Part shown: positions 1 to 14,700 of the stretch, in pieces | Numbering within the stretch: the stretch's first letter is position 1 | Layout of the letters: every line of letters starts with the position of its first letter | NCBI GenBank assembly: GCA_940671915.1 | Contig: CALNVZ010003433.1 | Coordinates: forward strand, 49,280,080 to 49,344,079 | Reading direction: 5' to 3' | Length of the DNA stretch: 64,000 nt | Source: Paracentrotus lividus | Taxonomy: Eukaryota; Echinodermata; Echinoidea; Camarodonta; Echinidae | Position numbers and translations under genes: made by a program | Notes under the pieces: generated by a model | What the model was told of the DNA's origin: nothing | Seen by the model: the letters and a program-made list of their open reading frames with translations, nothing else | Databases searched by the model: none

Positions 1-456
1 TTTTTTAAAATCATTCACATAAAATCAATAACAATAAAATAAAAGTTCTGACACGCAAGTAGATTCATATAAATGTGTCAGCGTGTACACAATACATGCC
101 TTGTGTTTACTTCGCCAAGACCGAACTCCCGTCTGTGACGTCGACGGAGAGAACACTACTCTTAGTACGCATCCCCGGGGAGCGAACTCGGAATTATGGG
201 TACGGGTACATTGTTAAAATTCATTATTTTAAACTTATTTTGGGGGGTTGAAACGCCACTCAGTTTTTTGGGGGGGTTGTAAGGATGCTATTAATGTAAA
301 TATCTCAATATTTTGGATCGTCTTCTTAATTCAACTTTAAGCGCGCAATCGAACACTCCCAATACATGCATAAGAAAGTATGCTCATATATTCGCCTCTG
401 CCGATCTTTGCGCGAAATCCGCGAAAATAAATGTACCGCGAATATTTCCACAAGTA

Positions 457-1119
457 CAGTGTGTCCCACAAAAAATGCTAATGGCCCTTTAGATGGGTAT
501 AATATTGAAACTACAATATTGTATTATATCACTGTAAAGTGCAACTCATTACCATTCTAATGATATGTCCCTCAGCTCGCATCGCTGAACCCGGTTGTTC
601 TGAAAAAGTCTTGCAAAATTGTGAATGTTCACTTTCATGTTTCTTGAGATGCATTATTCAAATGTGTCTAAAAGGAAACCCAACTTTGATCATCAATGAG
701 CGTGAAAGTGAACCACTCACAATTTTGCTAGACATATTTAAAACAATGGGGTTCAGTGAAACATGATATTGGTGAGCTGAGAGAGGTATCATTGAAATGG
801 TAATGAGTTGCACTTTACAGTGATATAAATTTCATAATTACTACTGAAATATTTATCAAAGTATTAATGATCAAACTTTGGTTTGTTTTATTTGATACAT
901 CCGGGACTACTCAATACAAACTTGGATGGAGAGGTTTCCTGATGTGTAATTACAAAATGCTCATATCTTTGTGATTCTTGGACCATATCACATAAAATTT
1001 TATCCAGTTGTAGAAAACGAATTGTAGTTTACAGGTGTAAAGCTATAAACAATATTGTATTGTAATTTTAATATTATATCCATCTAAAGTGCCATTAGCA
1101 TTTTTTGTGGAACATACTG
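457..1119. mobile_element. Mariner/Tc1-like non-autonomous element with nested inverted repeats
   Basis: The ends begin CAGTGTGTCCCACAAAAAA and, on the other strand, CAGTATGTTCCACAAAAAA, each flanked by TA. Inside, 525-556 and 796-827 are a perfect 32-base inverted repeat that continues imperfectly toward the centre, so most of the left part is a palindrome. No transposase seen. Confidence 0.75.
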
Positions 1120-2141
1120 TACAGTAATGGGATTGTAACTAATTGTAATTTCCAGAACATTCGATGATTAATTATTAGTGTAAGCAGTTGAAATGATTCA
1201 AACAAATGATATGTATATTGTCTAAAGTGTCATTAATTGAATTTAATGAATATGAAACATGATTAACCATGCATGAGACCAAGTTCAAAATATTGAGTGT
1301 ATGGATGACTGATGATGAAGGTCCTTGTTTGTTTCATAACTACATGTAGGCTAGTCTTCATTCTAAGACACTGTACAGCCTTGTTTGGTACTGAAATAGG
1401 AAGTGTATGTGTACAACTACATGTATTATTGTCTCGTTTTAGTGATACTTTGGCATTATTAAAGCCAGTATCAACTATATGATATCATATAGGCCTATTA
1501 CATTATTATTATTTTTTTAATGAAAAACACTGACAAATTTGAATTCATTTCTGTTGGTTCTTGAATTAAAACAATTTGAATGAAAATAATCATTGACATG
1601 CAAGAAAATGTACATGACATGTGATGTACTCACTAAGCCACCAAATAGTCATATTGCAGTCAATGGTTTGACCCGAGAAACATGTCAGTGACCTACACCA
1701 GCTAATCCAAGCTACTCATGATTAATTTAGGAGGATACATCCAATGATATAGAATAATTGGATTTCTTTACTACATCTCTAAACCAATATATCAAAATTG
1801 TGTTTCCCTGGAGGCCTATTGTATACAATTAATTGTGGATATGTACAGTAATAGTAGAGAATAACTTTGTAAAGTTTCCTGAATTAGTCATCTACATGTA
1901 CATGTACATGTATTGACAACTGAATTTCTAGTAGGTATGGTGTCCAAAGTAACTATCACTAATAGTTTAGAAGATAAGAAGGAAAGTTCACGGTACAACA
2001 AGGAAAGTTCACAGTTAACCGTGGGAGATTTTTCCCCAGTGAGCTTTAATACATAATATGCACAGAAAAGTATATTTAAATTATTTAATACAATTAAAAT
2101 GTACGAGTTATTATTATAAATTCTTATTATTTTTGTTGCAG
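1120..2141 (+). other. Non-coding, upstream of first RIPOR exon seen
   Basis: AT-rich sequence with a TACATGTACATGTACATG run at about 1893-1912. No exon or promoter could be supported. It is probably a RIPOR intron. Confidence 0.4.
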
Positions 2142-2305
2142 GGTCTTCGTGGGTTTAGCAGCCCGGTAACGCAGCGCAAGCTGCGGGATCGTCGCCGTAC
2201 ACCACAGAGGATGCTCCCGCCTCCTAGTAACACATTGAGAATGCCCAGACAACCCAGACCTGGCCGTATGGCCGTCATTGTAGATGCTCTTAAGAATGGA
2301 CTTGT
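2142..2305 (+). CDS. RIPOR: RIPOR exon a (first seen)
   Basis: The acceptor TTGTTGCAG precedes it and GTAAGT follows. It enters in phase 0 and encodes an Arg/Pro-rich stretch ending in VDALKNGL, which corresponds to the segment before the first coiled helix of RIPORs. Confidence 0.88.
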
Positions 2306-5300
2306 GTAAGTATTAAATCAGTTTTGTTTCCCGGTATCTGTCATTTTTTTCTTTCTTTTTTTTGGAGGGGGGGGGGGAGATGGTTTTTTAATTTATTTTT
2401 TTTCTAAATAAGGATTTCTTTTTGCAGTGTTTATAAATTGGTATGGTTTTCACTAAGGTCTTTTGAGCTGACCTCAGGATTGATCTGGACTAGCTTGGCA
2501 ACAAGCTTTTTTACCATTTGGAATTGGCATTAATCACTGAAATATACATGTTAGCATTTTTGTATCATATCAAAATGAGACACAAGTCGCCAGCAAAGAG
2601 TTAAGGATATCGGTAAAATAATCCCTTTTTGAATACCTTTCCCTTATCATTTTTTATCATTTTTTTACTCAAACATGAAAGATATTCTTCCCTAAAACTT
2701 GATGTTTCATCTTGTTTTGCGGATTTTCTGGACCCTTTGCAGATTGTGCACAGCAAATTGTGTCTCATTTTAATATGATGAATTGCATTTGGTTGGCCTG
2801 AACAATGATCATGACATCACACCTTGGTTTTTCAAATTCTCTTGAGCTCATAATTTTAATATGTTACTAATGTATACTCATTAACTTTAACCCTTTGGGT
2901 GCAGACCTGTGCACCACGAGTTTTATCCCTGTGGCGGAGCAATTTCTTGTACACTGACAGTTTTATAGAAATTTGTCATGTTTTGTGCTTTCATTACTCC
3001 TTGCTAACCTAGCGAGAATCAGGAAAAGACTGTTTAATCTCCATATAATACAACTATCTATACTATTATAAACATTATTTGTTTTCTATTTATCTCTCTT
3101 CTTCTCATTCTCAATCTTTATCTCTCTTTCTCCTCTATTAAGTTGAATATTTTCTTCTTCCCCTCCGGACGCGTACACCAAAAGTTTAGATCGGGAATTT
3201 GTTTTTTATGTCAAAATTTTTGGTAATGTCAAAATGAATTGAATTGTTCTCGATTTTTTTCCACATAACTAGGTTATTTCTTTAATGGATATTGGAAATT
3301 AATATATCTTTGTAATATTCCTCAAGAATTTAGCCCCTAAAAGCTTGTACAAAGCTGATAAAGTTTGTCAACATATTAGAGAATTATCTCGGCTTCTGTA
3401 GAAGCCCGTCGTCACAGACTGAATACCTCGCTCGGCTTCTGTAGAAGCCTGTCACATCCGAAGGGTTAATGATGTACATGTTTATGTTTATGTAACAGGG
3501 ATTCTATTCGAACAAGCAATGAAAAGTTGGAGATGATGAAAGAACATCAAGAAGAAACCAAAGCCACGGATAAATCAAGACAAGGATTTCATTACAATCT
3601 AGATAAGGTTTGTATATCTCACTCTCTTGTTTGATCATACCCTCATTAGTCCCTATGGTCTCACCCCTATCTGGATTTACCCAACATCCCCTTTTGGTCC
3701 TACTCCCATCCGGAACCAAAATTTGAGTGTTCCTTGCTTTGCTCAGGGTGTAGGGCCAACTGGATATTTATGTACATAAAAACAAGGAAATATAATCGGA
3801 ACTTCATTCAGAAACGGGAGTTCCTCTTCCTGCTATCAGTTCTTGTAGGTAAACCATGAAACATAAATATGTATTGCTTTTATTTGTGAGTACTTGTTTC
3901 GCTTCAATAGTTAAACAAAATGTTGTTTCCAAATAAACTGCTGCATGCATGAATCCTCATTGTAAATACATTGGGAATTACTTTACAATGGAAACAAAGA
4001 GGTGATGACATGATTGTTTTCTATCCAGGTCATTTGTTCTATCTGACACTGTACTGTGTTTTGCTGATTACAATGTATGATTTCCTGTTTCCACAGAAAT
4101 GACCTATTTTGTTTTCTGTTAACTGTTATTTAATTTAAAAGTATTTAATGTTGAAAGTTAGCTCAATCAAGTTGTGATACAGTTAAACCAGCTATCAACC
4201 ACCTGTCTATCTATAAATAGATATTTCCCTGATACAATATTTGTGATTGTAACCTGTATTTGAGAAACCTGAAAATACTGTTAATGTAAACATATAGACC
4301 ACATGTGTATCCCAGACAATGTATACCCAACTTTGAGAGCCTTGAGAAAAACAAAATAATAATTTGACTTCAATGTTTTAACTCATGCAAAAAAAAATTT
4401 TCATGCTGAAGAAGAGTAATGTAAGTCATATATTCTGTCTAGTGAATATCAAATATATGGCATACACAAAATTTCCTTGTACAAAGTTTGACCAGATCTA
4501 AACAACCCACAGGTTTCAGTACATGTAGTCATGTGTTTTAGACTGAAAATGGTGACAGGTAGATGTACAAGTACATGTACAAATAAAGTATTGGAGAAGC
4601 ACATACATGTATGTGTGGAGCTCAAAGAATATTGAAAAAATATAAATTGAATGTTACTTTATTGATGCATTATTAAACTTCCTGAGCTTTCCCAATTTCA
4701 AGTAAGCCTTCCTGAGTCATGCTTACTATTAAAGCTAATATTGCGGCTTTCTTTGAAATAGTAGTACTGTTTAGTTGGTATTCACTCATTTGATGACTCT
4801 TAAACAAAGTGTAAAATTTACTGTCTTTGTTTTCTATGTTTCAGCAAACTAAAGCAGCTGAGAGATTTATAAGGTAAGTTTGATTTATCAATCTAGTTTA
4901 TTACTCTGCATTTAGGATGTAGTTTAGTTCGGTGTTTACCTTTGCACAAAAGCAATAAGCTTTAACTACCCACATTAGGGTCATAAAAGGCCTTATTTAC
5001 AACACTTTTTTTTTCAGTCCTGCACTTCACTCAAGCATCTTGTTTAGTATGGGACTGTAAAGTCCTGTGTTGACATTGTGTTAATGTTAGATGATAAAGT
5101 GGACTACATGTATCTTGGGAACGATACCTTACCTATTATTGAAAGTAATGTCTTTTTAAGAGGACAGTTCAAAAATGAATTAGATTATTAAAGGTTATAT
5201 GTTTCCAAATAGATATTATTCCAGACTTCATTTTGTCAAAGGGATCAGTGTTTTAGGAACATAAACTTTGTAAAAATCAATCTATTATTGATAAGCATAT

Positions 5301-5672
5301 TGTAAGGACTAATATCATCAGTTATGGACTATATGAAACCGATGTAGATGGTGATTCATGGTGGTTTGGTATAGTGCAGTATTTAGAGTTCAGCCAAGTA
5401 TGTGTTTCATGGTGCATTTTATTTTGTAGTCTGCTTAGCTAACAGATCAAATCAAGCACAGTACAAAAGAAAAAAAATGAAAATGGTACCTACATGTACA
5501 TGTACTAAAACAGAGTTGGCCAGACTTTTTACTGTACCGAATAGCCAGCAATCGCCATCTAAAACACCGATATGTGATAGCACCTGGATGAAACTTGTTC
5601 AGAACTTGATACAAAGAGTAAATGCATTTTCTTGAATGAGTCTGTGGTTGTAGACTAGGGTCATGCCCCCCC

Positions 5673-5715
<43 letters not shown>

Positions 5716-8700
5716 ATCCCAGAATAACCTCATAAAAGGTCATTACCAGATCACCTTACACTGTACATCAATCACAAACACACAGGCTGGATGGAACTCA
5801 TTTAGGTCTATTGTCCCCATAACTGGGGTCAAAGGTCATTGACCCCATTCATTGTAGATTGCCAGAATCTACAAAACAGAACCCAAACAAAAACTGACCA
5901 TTGACATCCCAACTAATCTCCCCCCCCCCCTTCTGAAAAGTATTTATGTGAAGCCTACATGTATATTTAGTATATTGATTTTGTTTTCCTTTGACAGGAA
6001 ACTTCAATTTCATCTTGCCAAAGTAGAGGAACTTCAGGAGTTATATGAGAAAGAACTGAAAGTGAGAGAAGGTAATCCCATCATGAAAACATACCCATTA
6101 CTGACAGGAACTGATTGCTTCCGTTATTACACATTCTAGAATGAGATTATTCAGAAGTCAACAGGTTTATGCTCTATACGTACATTGTCTACTTTGTTCA
6201 CATTTTACCTCAGAGTAAAATTTGTACCATGGACCAATAAAAAGCTGTCATATGATGCTTATTAATATGTTTTTGATGTAGACCTACAGGTATATAGAAT
6301 TCCTTGTAAGAGAATACTTTATTGCTCATGGTAGTTTTTAAAAAAAATTATGCACAAGTTATATGTCAATATATTACTCTCATCATCAGCAATGTAGTAT
6401 GACCAATAATTGATATGTCATCATCATAATAGTAGTTAATTAATTCAAACTTTTTTGGAGACTTGCTTAAAATGAGTTAAATTTATTTGCATTACTTTAA
6501 AGGAAATTTATTCCTTGTATTCTACATATTGTACTTGATATGTGCATGTAGAGTTCTACATCTGGGCCCCTTTGCATAAAGAATCAATGGTATTTTTCAT
6601 GAAATACTGCATTTTGATTGGCTTTTGAACAACGTTGCCATGGTAGTTACCATTGATAGCAAGGTTACTATAAAAACTAACACCTTATGCAACAGGGCCC
6701 TAGATGTTAATGACCCAGTGGCAATGGCCTACTTGGTATAGACTAGTCAGTGTGTATTTCATATGGATGTTGTTTGTTTGGGTTTGTAGGTGCAGTGAAT
6801 ATGGTCAAGGCTTATCATGATGCTCAGTCACCTAAAGCTAAGGAGCCTGTGAGCGAGGCTAAGGTGGGTGTACGAGACTGCACACAAGCTTTATGTCATA
6901 TGGAGGCTGAATTGGAGGCTAATCTAGGTGCCTTTGTTCTCAAGATTGAAGGTAAGACCATGTTTCATCAATCCCTAACCTTATAACCCAATATAACCAA
7001 AGACTTACAAAAATGGTACCTAAAGTTGCCTTTTAACAAGGAGCTTGGGGGTAATAATAACATCATGCAGAGCCCGCTGGGAGAACAGTTGTCAGAACTG
7101 CAGTAGCTACCCTGGGTAAATAAAACGATATTATTATTATTATTATTAAAGGTATTGCAGTGTTAGTATAAATTGAAGGGGTTAAACAATCAGATTTTAT
7201 TTGTGTCCAATTTTGTATACACAGTTGAGGGAAGTTTGCTACCCGTCAAAAATTGGATTTTCTAGAAAGTGTCCAACAAGCCTTTTTTGAAATATTTGTC
7301 AGAAACAGAGTTTGCATTTTAAAAATCTAATATTGCAATATAATTTCAAGTCTTATCAAATCTGGGTGATGTGATGTGCGGTGACCTTCAATATTCTTAC
7401 ATGTTACTACATGTAAGAATATGTGCAGTGACCTTGAATATTCTTACATATAACTACATGTAAGAATATTGAAGGTCACCGCACATCACATGTCTTATTT
7501 AGAATGTGTTTTTTGCTGATGTTTTTAATTGAGTTTCCTCTTGTTTTATATGTTAGGTAGGCTAGTTAGAAGTAATTATATTCAGTTGATTGAAAGAAAA
7601 AAAAGTTTAGATATGCATGTAGAAATGATAATAGTTCATTCTCTCCGGACTAGTATTGAGGAAAGATATAAAGTATGTTGTGTATGTTGAATAATAATTT
7701 TATTAGAATCCTTGAGTTTAATATTAATCTAATAACTATTTGTTCCAGGTATTGCTGGGTTTGCAAGAGTAACAAGAGGAGATGTCTTTGAGGTATGTTT
7801 TTATTCAATATTGTGAGTATGTTGTGGCAATGCATCACACAATGAGGTATGTTATACCTAGTGTAGTCATATCATGGCAATTTCCCTTTGGCCCAACATC
7901 ATCTCAATGTGACTTTATAACTGTATGTTTCTTTTTTTTGTTTTTTGTTTTTGTTTTATAAGATTAGATTGTACATTGAATATACAGAAATATGTAAGTA
8001 ACTAAAGAAATTGTGATCATTGCATTGGCACTAGATTATCTACAGTGTTGCACACAATTTTTAATGTCTATGTATTTTTCAATAAGAACTACAAAATATA
8101 GTTGATTCACAATCTGAAATGGGAGAACACTATTATCATGTTTTGATTGTTTTATATTTCTTAGATCACATTCAAGTATGGCTTTCAGAAGTGGAAGACA
8201 AAGTGTAAAGTAGAGAAAGATCTGAGCCAGACGTGGGAAGGTGATGAAATTGTTCTTTATCCAATGGTCGGAGACTTCCTTACGATTAAGGTAAGAATAA
8301 TATTTCTTTGAATGTTCAAACTAGATTATATTTGGATTCTTTTTTTTTTTAAAGGTTTATAGAGCAATTGGGTATGACATATATTAATATGAATTTTGAA
8401 GTTTCATTAAAATGGTAATATATCAGAGATGCATGAGCATGTACGTGTATAAGAAAGAAAGAATGTAACTTACAAAATCCCCTGCAAGATGTTAATACAT
8501 GTATGCCAGTTGCATGACCTGCTTAATATTCATTCATTAATAATGATTTCTCATTAAATTAATAACTTTAATCTGCCTGGGGGAGCATCTGTGCATCAGA
8601 ACCAAAATAGATCCCCCATGCCAAGCAACTTTGAAAGAGACCTAACAGTTAAGGGTTAATCTTTCTCATGTATATAAGCATTTTACAAATTTATGACCTT

Positions 8701-11700
8701 TGACCTTTGACCCTGTAGGTAACGGAGATCCGAGGTTTGGCTAGATCCAATGTGACCATTGGCAATCTAGAGTTTGATACATCAGATTTCTATGGTGCCG
8801 AACCCCAGAACTTGACCATCGATGTGAATGAGACGGGAACAATCAAACTCAACATCATTGTCACATGGAGTCCTTTCCATGTAGATGAAGATGATCTCAA
8901 ACAGCTCAACAAGAACTCTTATCATCGGAGGGAAAGGACACTTACTGATTCAATGATCAATGTACATGTAAGTATTTCCTAATCTCAAATTCTATAAAGG
9001 CCACCGCACACCTTACGACTGGTCTACGATCCGATTTTGCAACAAATCGCATTTTGCTCATTTTCCGAAAGTATGAAAGAATAAAATCTTATCATTAGAG
9101 GTTCAAATTAACTGTAAGAATACTGATATCGAATTTCGGAAAATTGCAAGCCTTTATGTAGGAGTAAAGGGCAAATTGGTTTGAAATCGTAGCCAATCGT
9201 GCGATTGCTATGACGTCATTACGATTATATATTGAATTCGCTTTTATTTTAAAAAGGAGGTTACATAGTCACTGATTTGAACACATAAGTATTCCTGCGA
9301 TGATTTAGAAGTCTGCACAGTATGATGTTCTTTATCTAAATACCCACATCAATGTTATGATGTTTTAATACACAATCAAGTCGCAGACCAATCGTAAGGT
9401 GTGCGGTGGCCTTAATTGATAATGCTTTGAACAACTCTTAAAGGGTCTGCAAGTGCTGAATACTGGTTGACGCCATCTCTGTCTTGTCTTCTCCTATGTA
9501 CTCGTAAACACATTTCTATCCTGTATTGGACTAGCGCACCACGTGAGTTACAAGTGGGATGATGAATGAGAGAAGATGAAGATGGCATCAACCAGTATTC
9601 AGCACTTGCTGGGCCCTTTAAATGTGCTTCAGTGAAGAAAAGTATAATCAGCTGTTAACAAATATATATATACTTGAGAAATTTTTTAAACTCCCTCCAA
9701 CGGAGGTAGATTGCTGACAAGTTGTAGTGTAATTGCTTATCAGGCCAGATATGGAGTTGGATGGCAATTCTGATTTTCTTTGTTCACATAGTGCCTTGAA
9801 CTCCATGTAAATGATCAATTTCGTAGTGAGATGGATGAATTAGCGGGGGTTAATTAAGAGTTACGAAAAATAGAAATACAATTTTCAAAAACATATTATG
9901 TATGTTTTATTTTCAGCAAAAGAGATTAAGTACAGCATCTACATCATCATCGTCTGACACACCTCATTCACCGATGCGCCCGAAACCCAAACCCCTAGAG
10001 ATCCCTTCCTCTCCTACTCTCACATTAGAAGAAGCATTGCATAATGTGGTCCGATTACTAGAGATCTTAACAGGACAGTACAGTGAACTCAGACCACTAG
10101 AACAACAAATCACTCATCTAGACTCCTTTCTCAAGGTAACATTCATTTTCGTGAAGTTCTATAAACTTTGTAATGTCGTTGTCCCAATAATAGATCTTGT
10201 ATGTTTTTGTAAATGAGTGTCCTGCAGCCTATGACTGGTGGCTGTCAACTCCTACAATTCCTTGTGTTTCAGTATATGATTGTAACAAGAGTAAGGCCAC
10301 TTTGGTTCTGAGAGCCCGAAAAAAAAAATCATGCATATCCGTTCGTCTGATGAAAGGATTTTGTTCGAAAACAGACACAGAAGTGCACAACCAATGGAAA
10401 ACAGGTTGTGATCATAACCTAGTCATGTAGAGTAAAGTGCTCGAAATTTGACAACTTAAGCTTTTTGCAGCTCTAGTTTGAAAATGAAAAATATATCATC
10501 TTTCATTTTCAACAGATATTAGAAGCATATTATAAATTAAATAATTGTTATAATTTTTTTCTAAATCACAAACTATTTGATAGTAAAATCGGAAGTTTTA
10601 TAACACCTACATGTACCTTCTTGCCGAGATTAGACATGCCGTTGCATAAATTCGACCAGGCGTGAAAAGTCAGCACGCACCGCACGCTGCTGAAATCTTG
10701 GCTCACTCGCCGCACTGGTAGCACATCGCGCTCTGCCTACAGATCGGGGCTACCTCTGCATGAATGCCTGGTCAAAACTAGGGCAGAGAAAAAATCTTGC
10801 CATTCCCATGATTGCAGTGTTGTAACTCTGGCACTGTAGAGTCACTTCCGGGTTTCTTTTTTCAGTAGGATAGTTACAATCAGGGCTTGAACGTGGCAAA
10901 AAACTGCGTCATCAAACCTCAAATTTTCGGAGTTTAAGCGCATTTTTCCCGATCATTTTTTCTTAACTTTTCGCTAAGTGCGCAGGGGCTTTAAGATTTT
11001 GAGCAAAATCTGGGATTTTAAGAGCAAAATTAAGGTATTTAGTATGTTTTTTTTGGGGGGGGCTGTCTTCAATGATGATGTGTGCGTGTGATATGAGTTG
11101 ATTGGAGTGTGTTTGAGTGTGTTTTGGGGTATTATTTTCAATATTTGTTTGTAACCGATCGAATCTCAGCAAGGGTCAAATTTCGGGCACTTTACTCTAC
11201 ATAGAAAAATGGGATTTTAATAATTATTGTAACAATAAGTGTTTTATATAGAATCAGCAAGTACTGTATTTCCCCAAAGTCTCCCCTTAAAAGAGAATGA
11301 GTTGGAGACATCGTTTATTAGTTTTACATGCAACAAAAGGAAGAGAAACAAAACTAAACATAGAATATGAAGCACAAACATACCAATAACGAATGCATAA
11401 TTTTTTTTTCTTTCTATTTTACAGAAGAATGCAGAGAATAAGCGGCGTGAATCCACCATCAGTCTTTCAGTGAAGAATGCTTTAGATAGCTTTGACTTTC
11501 TCAATGAGATAGATGAAGGAGTGAGTGAAACTGTAGAGGACTCTGACACCACGGAAGAGTGAGTATATAGACAGGTTCTCAAACATGGGGAGAGGGACGA
11601 TTTGCAAAAAAAGGCACAAAATAAGCCTATATTTTATGCTGCATGAGGCAAATGATATATGCTTTAGATAGTCTTGGCTCTCTCAATGAGATGGATGAAG

Positions 11701-14700
11701 ATATTATTATTGATTATTATTCTGTTAACTTCCAGGACGAATCGTAAGAATGCTTTGGATGATGGTGTAGCATCAGATCGTCTTAGTGATTCCACCTGTA
11801 TTGAAGAGGATCTCCCATCTCAGGTTGATGTCCGGAGCATTAGATCATCAACCTCTACCAATTCATCCGTCAAGCGAAGCAGTCGTTTCTTAGACCTGAG
11901 TGAGAAGAGAGAGAGCAGGATGTTAGAGCTGAATGAGCAGCGAGGGAACCGTCTCTTGGAATCACCAGGTGATAGTTCCTTTGGGAGTATGAAACGTCTT
12001 CCTGGATCAGATGAAAACCATACTACCGGTAGTGAGTCAATCGATGTGACGCTAACTCATCATCTCATGTTCACCGAGTACCTGCTTAGTGTAAGTAGCA
12101 TGTCTCTCAATAGTGACATATTTCTGGGGTATCTGTGGTGATCTTTATTGAAGATGCATGAGGAAATTTGCAATGTTTATGAGACAGCTTCACAAGAGCA
12201 GAAGTTGATAATGGCGAACCTTTGAGATTTTTAAGAGTATCCCCTTCTGTACGTCAGAGATTAGATGACTTGAATTAAAAAGTAAAAGAATGAAGGAATC
12301 ACGCATGAGTCACTAACTTATCTCATGTTTACCAAGTATCTGCTGATTCACAGTGATTTTTTTTCATGCTACCAATGGTGATAAAGAACCGAGATGCATA
12401 CCAAAACTTTCTTCCCGAGTGAGTGAGTATTTCACAAGAAAAAACATACAGTGACACCATGCAATAAGCCTTATTGAAGAAGGCTGTTAGTAAAATTTGA
12501 GGGCTTTTTATATAGAGGTTGTAAAATGGTATACATTGTACATCAAACTGGTATAGTTATGTTATTTGATAGTGGAAACACAATAAATATAAATAATACA
12601 ACCAATATAAATGAACCAGATGATTGTGTATTATTTGCAGCATCTAGGAGCATTTGGTCCATTGAAGCTGAAAGAGACGATAGCATTGAAGAAGCTTCAG
12701 CAGCAAGCTGTTATCATTGAGCAGCTGATCGTCCTAGCAGTGAGCGGTATACATGTGGGCTCATCGGATCAAGGTAGTACTAGTCAACACATACTAGGGA
12801 GGGGTGAGGAAGTTTCTTACAGTGTCACTCAAACACTCATATATTCATTTTCTCATTCAATTATCAATCCCCTTCCCTTAAAGCTCAAGCATTGCAGTAG
12901 AGTTTAACTTCATAATTTGTAACAAATAAAAAAAAAATCACCTTTCATAAATCAGCCTTATTGTTACAAGGTTTGATAATTAAAAGGGAATTTCCTTCAT
13001 TCCACAGAGTTTGTTATACAAGAGTTGCACTGTATTTATGTAGTCCTTCAAAATGTATCAAATTGCAATCTACCAGTGGTTTTCATAAAATTCATGCACC
13101 TGCTTCATGATGCTGTTATTTCCTTAATCACCCAAATGAGAAAGACAAAGGAAATGACTCATGATGGGTCTAGAACTTTTGGCAATGTTGTATCCACTCC
13201 CATGCTTAGCATGATAGAAAATGCTTCCAATTGCTTATATTATGCCTTCCTGCAATTTTTACTTAATTATCATCACACTTTATTCCTACAGTCTCACACC
13301 TTCCCCTCTCCCCCTTTTCCACTCCCCCTCCTTCATTATCTCTCCCATCTCTCATACTTACCATCTCTTTATCTCTGTCTACCCATCTCTCCTCCACTCT
13401 CCACCTCTCTCTGTCCCATTTCTCTCACCACCTTTCTAAAATTTTCTTTCTATCTCTCTTGCTCTCTGTTAAACCTGTGTATCTTCTCTCTCTCTACCTC
13501 TGTCTCTTTTGTCTTCCCGTCTCTCTCCACCCTTTCTCCTACCTTTCCAATCTCTATGGCCCGTTGCATGAAAAGTTCTTATAATGGTTTCCTTCATGAA
13601 ATATGGCATGTTGATTGGCTGTTGAGCAATGGTACCATGGTAGTTACCATTGATTGCAGAGTTATTATAATAGTAACTCTTTATGCAGCATGGCCCATGT
13701 CTTCCACTTTTAATCTATGTATCTCATTCTCCTACACCCTCTGTCTCCTTGTCTCTCTCCACCATTTTCCCCACCCTTCCCATCTTTCCCTGTCTTTTCT
13801 CTACATGTATGTCCAGGTAAAGGTAAAATAAAGAGAGTGAAGTAAATGACTTTCTGAGTGACTTTGTAAAGCTTTAACACACCTAACCTTTTAATTGAAA
13901 ACATGTAACTATGATCTAACAAATATATTCAAAACATTATCATTTTTGTTTATTCAAATGCATTAGCATCTTGAAAATGAAAATGTAATGATCATTTAAA
14001 GCTATTGGTATGCAAGATTATGTGCTGTGCTTTTATTTTGATATCAAATAGTGATGATATAAATAATTATTCATGAATGGAGAGAAGACCACACAAATTA
14101 TGTACAGAATGTTGTCGAAATTTGGGATACCAGAATTCTTGTTTATCTCAAGTTGTTATTGCTTGAAAACCGATTGTGCTGTTAGTGAATGGGTGTCAAT
14201 AATATGGTATTGATGAATGAGACTTCTTGAAACCCATTCATATCAAAATGCTGAAATTTCGCATTATCATTGTACTTTGTGGCAATATGATAAATGCTTA
14301 CACATCAGCGATATGTTTTATTGCAGTATTATTGTAAAGAATGTGGCTAATGTGTGAACCCAAAAGACATTAACTGGTGATAGTATTATTAATTTAGCTA
14401 TCATTATTATTTACCATTACTATTTATTTATATTTTCCATCGTTTTGATCGTAGTGCTACCAGAACTGAAGCTGAATCTACCGCTATTGGAATTCTGGGA
14501 GCAGTGTAGAGAGAAGGAGGCCCTCTATGTCAATGCTGATTCATTTCTTCTTCAGTTAGACGTGAAGTTTGGAGCTAAACTGCGTACTAATCATCCAGAG
14601 ATAGCTGACGATGGTGAGTTACTTTAGCTGCACCCCACCCAGGTGACATAAACGGGTATCGGTAGGAAGAATTCCTTAAATGCTTGAGCACCTTAAAGCA

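Noticed and set aside
120..210. CpG-containing stretch considered as an upstream RIPOR exon
   Set aside because: An open frame exists, but no start codon, no clear acceptor and no similarity to RIPOR N-termini could be shown.
13025..13831. A 268-residue plus-strand open frame
   Set aside because: It runs through a C/T-rich tract and a MITE inside a RIPOR intron, and has no recognisable domain.
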